Source of the DNA: Cupriavidus plantarum
Lineage (GTDB): Bacteria; Pseudomonadota; Gammaproteobacteria; Burkholderiales; Burkholderiaceae
Length of the DNA stretch: 64,000 nt
NCBI RefSeq assembly: GCF_905397285.1
Contig: NZ_CAJPUX010000005.1
Coordinates: 124,001-188,000 of the forward strand
Reading direction: 5' to 3'
Below, piece by piece: positions 61,237 to 64,000 of the stretch (its first letter is position 1; every line of letters begins with the position of its first letter). The translations under genes were made by a program, and so were the position numbers. The notes under the pieces were generated by a model that searched no databases, was not told the origin of the DNA, and was given only the letters and a program-made list of their open reading frames with translations.

Positions 61237-61701
61237 CTATCCGGCGCCCCGCTGCCGCAGCAATCCGGCAACCAGGTACACCACGACCAGCGCATTGGCG
61301 AGCGCCAGCCCGATATGGAGCGCGGTCGGATGGCGCACGGCCTCGTAACACTCCACCGGAATATAGATGCCGCCGGACCAGACGCCGATCCATTTGCCCC
61401 ACGGCAGGTTGTTCCAGAGCCCATAGGCTTCGGCGAACCGCATTAGCGCGTAGACAGCAGCGGAACCGCCGATCGCCCATAGCCGCCCATCCGACGGATG
61501 CGCCATGAGGGACAGGAAAATGGTGGGATAGCGGCTGGCAGGGTTCACATGGAGCCGCTGCACGATCTGCTCGGCAATCGCCTGGGCATCGCGATGCAGC
61601 AAGGCCACGATACCGATGCCGGCCAATATGACGAGCGCGCCCTTGGCGGCTTCGAACAGCGCGATGCCGCGCAGGCCCAGCGGCGAGGAGGCGTGTGCCA
61701 T
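61237..61701 (-). CDS. DUF2127 family membrane protein
   Basis: A 154-residue protein with four hydrophobic segments. The N-terminal part LRGIALFEAAKGALVILAG and the segment AVYALMRFAEAYGLWNNLPW are the marks of the DUF2127 family of inner-membrane proteins. The function of the family is unknown. The ATG at 61701 is the natural start; an upstream extension reads as noise. It is a single gene between the ABM gene and the bactofilin-like gene. Confidence 0.82.
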   Translation of the reverse strand: MAHASSPLGLRGIALFEAAKGALVILAGIGIVALLHRDAQAIAEQIVQRLHVNPASRYPTIFLSLMAHPSDGRLWAIGGSAAVYALMRFAEAYGLWNNLPWGKWIGVWSGGIYIPVECYEAVRHPTALHIGLALANALVVVYLVAGLLRQRGAG

Positions 61702-61783
61702 GGCGATGGGAAGAATGTCGAAAGGTCGACATTGTGCTACATCCGCGACATCAACATCGCTGAAACGGTTACCCGTCCTCGGA

Positions 61784-62224
61784 CTATCGCCGCGACTCCC
61801 GCTCGACGATCGGCCCGTCGGCGTCGATACCTCCGCCTGACTCGATCGCGCCATCGACGGTGATCGGTCCATCCACCTGCAAGTCGCCGTGGACGATCAT
61901 CGAACCGTGGATGGTCACCGGACCGTTGAATTCCTTGTACAGCGTGCGCCGCGGCGGCCGGGGATAGCCGCCGCCCGGCGTGGCGAGCCATCCCGCGGTG
62001 ATGGGCCCGCTCGCGTGCACGTTGCCATCCACGCTCAGGTTGCCATGCACGGTGACGGGCCCGCGCACGCGCGCGGAACCGCCGACGGCGATCGACCCCG
62101 CCACGGTCGGCTGCGCGTGCGCGGTCTCGATGCCAGGCGGCATCAGGACGCCAAGCGCCATCGTCGTCACCATCGCCACCATCGACACGGCTACCGCCGC
62201 CGGCGGTCGAGCAAGACACCCCAT
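61784..62224 (-). CDS. Secreted bactofilin-like repeat protein
   Basis: A 146-residue protein with a long signal peptide (about 1-37, ending ETAHA-QPT). The rest is a ladder of short repeats of form G-x-hydrophobic-x-hydrophobic-x-G (GSIAVGGSARVRGPVTVHG, then LSVDGNVHASGPITA, and again NGPVTIHGSMIVHGDLQVDG), the pattern of a right-handed beta-helix as in bactofilins. A Pro/Arg segment (GGGYPRPPRRTLYKEF) interrupts the ladder. Bactofilins are cytoplasmic, so an exported version is unusual. Function unknown; a structural or adhesive role is possible. Confidence 0.65.
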   Translation of the reverse strand: MGCLARPPAAVAVSMVAMVTTMALGVLMPPGIETAHAQPTVAGSIAVGGSARVRGPVTVHGNLSVDGNVHASGPITAGWLATPGGGYPRPPRRTLYKEFNGPVTIHGSMIVHGDLQVDGPITVDGAIESGGGIDADGPIVERESRR

Positions 62225-62361
62225 GTTGCGCCTCCCAAAACGCCACTGGCGCGATGCCTCCAGTCTAGTGCCCTGGAAGCATCGCGCCAGCGATGCGAGT
62301 GCAACGGTTGGTAACTGCCGTGACGGCAGTTACCGGTCGGCTGCGATCCGTCAGATCGCTA

Positions 62362-63888
62362 TCAGTTGGAAGCGGTCGTCTTCACCACCGCCGGCTTCCC
62401 GCCGTCGTTCGACGCCACGGACTCCGGCAGCGGACCCCAGCCACCGCCGAGGCTCCGCACCAGCGACACCGTCGCCGAAGCCCGCAGTCCCGCCACGGTG
62501 TTCGCGTCGCGCTGCGACTGCAACACGGTACGATCCGCATCGATCACGGTCAGGTAGTCGACCGCGCCCGCGTCATAGCGGCTGCGCGAGATGCGCTGCG
62601 CACGCTTGGCGCCGGCGATCGCGGTGTCCAGCGCCGTGCTCTGCTGGCTCAGCCAGCGCACGTCCGCGAGGCTGTCCTCGACCTCACGGAACGCGGTCAG
62701 CACCGTCTGACGGTACGTCGCAACCGATTCCTCGTGGGCCGCGCGCGCGTTCGCGAGGTTCGCGCTATTTCGGCCACCGTCGAACACGGTCTGCGCGAGC
62801 GTCGAGCCGACCAGCGGTCCGATCGCCCAGGCACGCGACGAGTACTTGAAGAGATCGGCGAAGTTCGTCGACTCGAAGCCGAAGAACGCGGACAGCGAAA
62901 TGCGCGGGTAGAACGCGGCGCGCGCCACGCCGATCCGGGCATTGGCCGCGGCCATCTGACGCTCGGCCTGCGCAATGTCGGGACGGCGCTCGAGCAGTTC
63001 GGACGGCAGACCGGCCGGCACCGACAGCGGCGTCAGTTGCAGCGGACGCGGCGTCAGCGCGAACTGCGCCGGCGCCAGGCCCGTCAGCACCGCCAGGGCG
63101 TGCTCCTGATTGGCGCGGCGGCGCTCGGTCGCGGCCAGATCGGCGCGCGCGGTACCGAGCTCGGCCTCGGCGCGGGCCGGATCGAGATCGGTGGTTTCAC
63201 CGGCATCGTAGCGCTTGCGCAGCAACGACAACGCATCCTCGCGCAGCTTGATCGTCGCCTGCAGGATCTCCCGATCGCTGTCGAGCGTGCGCAGGTTGAA
63301 ATACGCCTGCGCCACGTCCGCCTGCAGCGCGAGCTGCACCGACCGGAACAGATCGTCGGCCGCTTCGCCCTCGGCACGCGCCGCCGCGACGTTGCTCGCC
63401 ACGCGACCGAACAGGTCGAGCTCGTAGCTGGCAATCGCACGAGCACGCACCAGGGTCTGGATCGGCGGCGTGGTGCCCGCGCCCAGATAGCTCACCGATG
63501 CCGCCGAATACTGCGTGCGGGTCGGATCGACGCCGACGCTGAGCTGCGGATACAGATCGGCTTCGGTCGCGCCGGTGATCGCACGCGCCTGCTTGACGCG
63601 CGCGGCAGCCGCGGCGAGGTTCTGGTTGCTCGTGTTGGCGGCGTCGATCAGACGATTGAGGTCGTCGTCACCGAACACCTTCCACCACTCGCCGCGCGCC
63701 TGGCCGTCGGCCGGCGTCGCGGTCTTCCACTGGATGCCTTCGGCCTGCGCGGCCTCGGCTTCCTTGAACGTTGCCGTGTTGGCCGTCTCCGGCACCTTGT
63801 ACGTCGGCGCCAGCGAGCAGCCCGCCAGCACCAGCGCGGCGGCCAGCGTGGCCAGGCGGGGGAACTGGTTGGTCAGTTGGGCAATCAT
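62362..63888 (-). CDS. RND efflux outer-membrane factor, NodT/OprM family
   Basis: Outer-membrane lipoprotein channel of 508 residues. The lipobox is LVLAGCSLAP (Cys24), followed by YKVPETANTA. Two TolC/OEP repeats are present (around residues 60-260 and 290-480), with the marks LYPQLSVGVDPTRTQ, AFYPRISLSAFFGF and SRSRYDAGAVDYLTVID. It would trimerise with an RND pump and adaptor to expel drugs or metals. The ATG at 63888 is the first before the signal. The next gene upstream on the strand ends 28 bp away, so this is the last gene of an efflux operon that continues past the window edge. Confidence 0.92.
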   Translation of the reverse strand: MIAQLTNQFPRLATLAAALVLAGCSLAPTYKVPETANTATFKEAEAAQAEGIQWKTATPADGQARGEWWKVFGDDDLNRLIDAANTSNQNLAAAAARVKQARAITGATEADLYPQLSVGVDPTRTQYSAASVSYLGAGTTPPIQTLVRARAIASYELDLFGRVASNVAAARAEGEAADDLFRSVQLALQADVAQAYFNLRTLDSDREILQATIKLREDALSLLRKRYDAGETTDLDPARAEAELGTARADLAATERRRANQEHALAVLTGLAPAQFALTPRPLQLTPLSVPAGLPSELLERRPDIAQAERQMAAANARIGVARAAFYPRISLSAFFGFESTNFADLFKYSSRAWAIGPLVGSTLAQTVFDGGRNSANLANARAAHEESVATYRQTVLTAFREVEDSLADVRWLSQQSTALDTAIAGAKRAQRISRSRYDAGAVDYLTVIDADRTVLQSQRDANTVAGLRASATVSLVRSLGGGWGPLPESVASNDGGKPAVVKTTASN

Positions 63889-63916
63889 GATTTCTCTCGT
63901 TTGGATTCTTGTCATG

Positions 63917-64000
63917 TCACTCGGCCGATGCGACGGCCTGCGAGCCATCGTGGCGCAGCGCCGCCTCGCGGCGCTCGCGGCGCGTGGCCAGCATGCGCAG
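63917..64000 (-). CDS. C-terminal end of an upstream efflux-operon gene (partial)
   Basis: Only the last 27 codons are inside the window, read toward the TGA at 63917. The tail is Arg-rich with RRERREAALRH and ends VASAE. Its place 28 bp before the NodT factor and the Arg-rich cytoplasmic tail suit an RND pump permease, but the fragment is too short to prove that. It is truncated by the window edge. Confidence 0.5.
   Translation of the reverse strand: MRMLATRRERREAALRHDGSQAVASAE

Noticed and set aside
1..64000. Scan for tRNA, rRNA, insertion sequences, integrases and attachment sites
   Set aside because: No cloverleaf, transposase, inverted terminal repeat or recombinase could be supported by eye.

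Overview
This is a GC-rich bacterial chromosome segment of about 62 genes. The most likely source is a Burkholderiales beta-proteobacterium of the Cupriavidus/Ralstonia type. That is inferred from a Bug-family tricarboxylate receptor, the density of LysR regulators, a chromosomal OXA-type beta-lactamase, an Aer-type receptor, a NodT-type efflux channel and high-GC codon usage. I see no rRNA, tRNA, CRISPR, insertion sequence or integrase, so it reads as accessory but chromosomal metabolic and envelope territory.

The dominant pattern is regulatory. All ten LysR-type regulators are transcribed divergently from a small enzyme or transporter unit: aldo/keto reductase; MFS; EamA; SDR plus quinone oxidoreductase; SDR; amidase; acyl-CoA ligase plus Bug receptor; SDR plus old yellow enzyme; glyoxalase-like plus SDR; MFS plus DJ-1/PfpI. 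A TetR/SDR pair repeats the layout around three 21-bp direct repeats. A second TetR is flanked by two copies of one palindrome and probably controls itself and a downstream membrane protein.

Layout. 0.1-9.7 kb: methyltransferase, three LysR pairs, nhaA interrupted by one in-frame TGA, second methyltransferase. 9.7-13.0 kb: a lone TRAP binding protein, a secreted unknown, the tail of an ABC permease and a HEAT-repeat protein, which look like the end of a truncated operon. 13-16 kb: LysR/SDR/QOR. 16-23 kb: Aer-like receptor, autotransporter, Ig-like lipoprotein. 23-28.4 kb: LysR pairs with SDR and amidase, an NTF2-like protein and a small lipoprotein. 28.6-34.7 kb: an envelope cluster (two small proteins sharing a C-terminal Cys motif, a DUF4382 lipoprotein, a duplicated beta-barrel, a collagen-like lipoprotein with a phage tail-collar domain beside a GT2 glycosyltransferase) and a DUF2795 protein. 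34.9-47.6 kb: TetR/SDR, an orphan antitoxin-like HTH, the ligase/Bug operon and further LysR pairs. 47.8-54.6 kb: two-chitin-binding-domain GH19 chitinase, TetR plus membrane protein, OXA beta-lactamase divergent from an unrecognised 569-residue protein, LysR. 54.7-64 kb: MFS/PfpI, beta-barrel, large alpha/beta hydrolase lipoprotein, PssA-type synthase, small proteins including a secreted bactofilin-like helix, and a NodT outer-membrane factor at the right edge.

Taken together the window looks like an environmental detoxification, scavenging and surface-interaction region. Product names rest on motif and family recognition by eye; no searches were run. GC and codon statements are impressions, not calculations.
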